From UBA1479 sp002706405 (GTDB lineage: Bacteria; Pseudomonadota; Alphaproteobacteria; Rhodospirillales; Casp-alpha2): a DNA stretch of 64,000 nt. Below the pieces are notes generated by a model. That model was not told the origin of the DNA, made no database searches, and saw only the letters and a list, made by a program, of their open reading frames with translations. Where the stretch lies: assembly GCA_963972255.1 (NCBI GenBank), contig CAXATO010000015.1, positions 43,753-107,752 of the forward strand, in the 5' to 3' direction. Of this stretch, positions 63,489 to 64,000 are shown piece after piece. The translations under genes were made by a program, and so were the position numbers. The first letter of the stretch is position 1; each line of letters opens with the position of its first letter.

Positions 63489-63519
63489 CGGATATCCGGG
63501 GCATGGGGGAGGCGGCCGC

Positions 63520-64000
63520 ATGAAGCATTTGATCTGCTCCCTGCTTGTCGCCTTCGGCCTGTCGGTCGGGTTCCTGATGGCCGAAGTGCCGAACAGTGCG
63601 GCGGCGGAACCGGCGACGGTTGCCGATGCGGCCACGCCCTCGGCGGCGGCTCTGGAATTCGTCCGGCGCACGGGCCTGAACAACAACTTCGTGCAGCTGC
63701 TGGCTAAGTTCGGGGCCATGACCCGGACCGTGCAAAGCCTCATTGCCGAGCACGGGCTAGAGGCCGTGACCGAAGTCTACCGGACGCAGGTCAACCAGAC
63801 GGTCGGCAAGTACGGCGATGAATGGACGGCCAATCTGGCCCGCATCTACGGCGCCGAGTTCACGGCGGCGGAACTGGATTCTCTGGCGGCCCAGCGCAAG
63901 GACTCGCCCTATTTCGCGCGTATGGTCGCCTTCCGCGAGACGGCGGGCAAGCGCATGCGCGCGGCCAGCAACGATTTGATGGAAAAAGCCCTGTTCGAGG
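63520..64000 (+). CDS. Exported DUF2059-like protein (3' end missing)
   Basis: A frame open to the window edge encodes at least 160 residues, starting MKHLICSLLVAFGLSVGF with a signal peptide (cleavage near SAAAE). GGGGGAGG sits 7 bases ahead of the ATG. The later part, with FTAAELDSLAAQRKDSPYF and GKRMRAASNDLM, matches the DUF2059 pattern of exported helical proteins. The function is unknown. It follows pepA by 31 bases. Confidence 0.75.
   Translation, partial: MKHLICSLLVAFGLSVGFLMAEVPNSAAAEPATVADAATPSAAALEFVRRTGLNNNFVQLLAKFGAMTRTVQSLIAEHGLEAVTEVYRTQVNQTVGKYGDEWTANLARIYGAEFTAAELDSLAAQRKDSPYFARMVAFRETAGKRMRAASNDLMEKALFE

Noticed and set aside
60183..63743. A 1186-codon open frame on the minus strand across amrS, the aldolase gene and pepA
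   Set aside because: The opposite strand holds three clear conserved genes with ribosome sites. The antisense product is low in recognisable motifs and reflects GC-rich codon use.
1..64000. Mobile elements, CRISPR arrays, tRNA or rRNA genes
   Set aside because: No transposase, integrase, repeat-spacer pattern, tRNA cloverleaf or rRNA core sequence was recognised on either strand; gene content is core chromosomal.

Overview
The window is a gene-dense, GC-rich stretch of bacterial chromosome. It reads as an alphaproteobacterium, most likely a member of the Rhodospirillales. The evidence is local gene order: lptF-lptG-lptD-surA-pdxA-rsmA, rpsF-rpsR-DUF2232-rplI, fabD-fabG-acpP-fabF-mltG, yicC-gmk and radA-cvpA-purF. 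A chemoreceptor with a C-terminal PilZ domain, of the kind known from Azospirillum, fits the same placement. This is inferred from gene content; no rRNA or tRNA gene was found to confirm it. I saw no insertion sequence, prophage, CRISPR array or attachment site, and no gene-free stretch longer than about 300 bases.

Layout. 1-9.1 kb: the end of a PilZ-bearing chemoreceptor, a DNA glycosylase, an iron-type alcohol dehydrogenase, an exported FecR-domain protein, a threonine-phosphate decarboxylase (cobC), a TPR/glycosyltransferase-like protein, a soluble chemoreceptor and an exported TPR protein. 9.1-14.7 kb (minus): radA, cvpA, purF, an SDR and a glycosyltransferase. 14.9-16.3 kb (plus): a small helical-repeat protein coupled to a CitE-like lyase. 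16.4-23.1 kb (minus): cfa, dnaB, alr, mlaE, mlaF and an unrecognised membrane protein. 23.3-25.8 kb (minus): the S6/S18/L9 ribosomal operon. 26.1-30.6 kb (plus): the core type II fatty acid synthesis genes and mltG. 30.6-33.9 kb: two SDRs, then yicC and gmk. 33.9-41.6 kb (minus): the outer-membrane assembly operon lptF-lptG-lptD-surA with pdxA and rsmA. 41.7-50.6 kb: catabolic and accessory genes (acyl-CoA dehydrogenase, D-aminoacylase, c'-type cytochrome, AsmA-like protein, D-threonine-aldolase-like enzyme, chromate transporter, yaaA). 50.8-55.7 kb: an ArsC/Spx-like protein, two MFS transporters, a TauE/SafE permease and an AraC regulator. 55.8-58.2 kb (minus): cysQ, a Sua5-type tRNA threonylcarbamoyl synthase and a DEDDh exonuclease. 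58.3-60.9 kb: the AmmeMemoRadiSam pair. 61-64 kb (plus): a class II aldolase, pepA and the start of a DUF2059-type exported protein.

Much of the window builds the envelope. Fatty acids come from fabD/G/acpP/F, cyclopropane modification from cfa, lipid trafficking from mlaEF, LPS export from lptDFG, OMP folding from surA, and peptidoglycan from alr and mltG. The candidate for a poorly described system is the divergent pair at 58.3-60.9 kb. One protein fuses the MEMO1-like and AMMECR1-like domains and lies head to head with its radical SAM partner. Other points worth checking are an mlaEF pair with no adjacent MCE gene, three near-consensus DnaA boxes in front of dnaB, an SDR without its catalytic Ser and Lys, a very long Ala-rich L9 tail, and a perfect 12-bp palindrome ahead of the class II aldolase gene.
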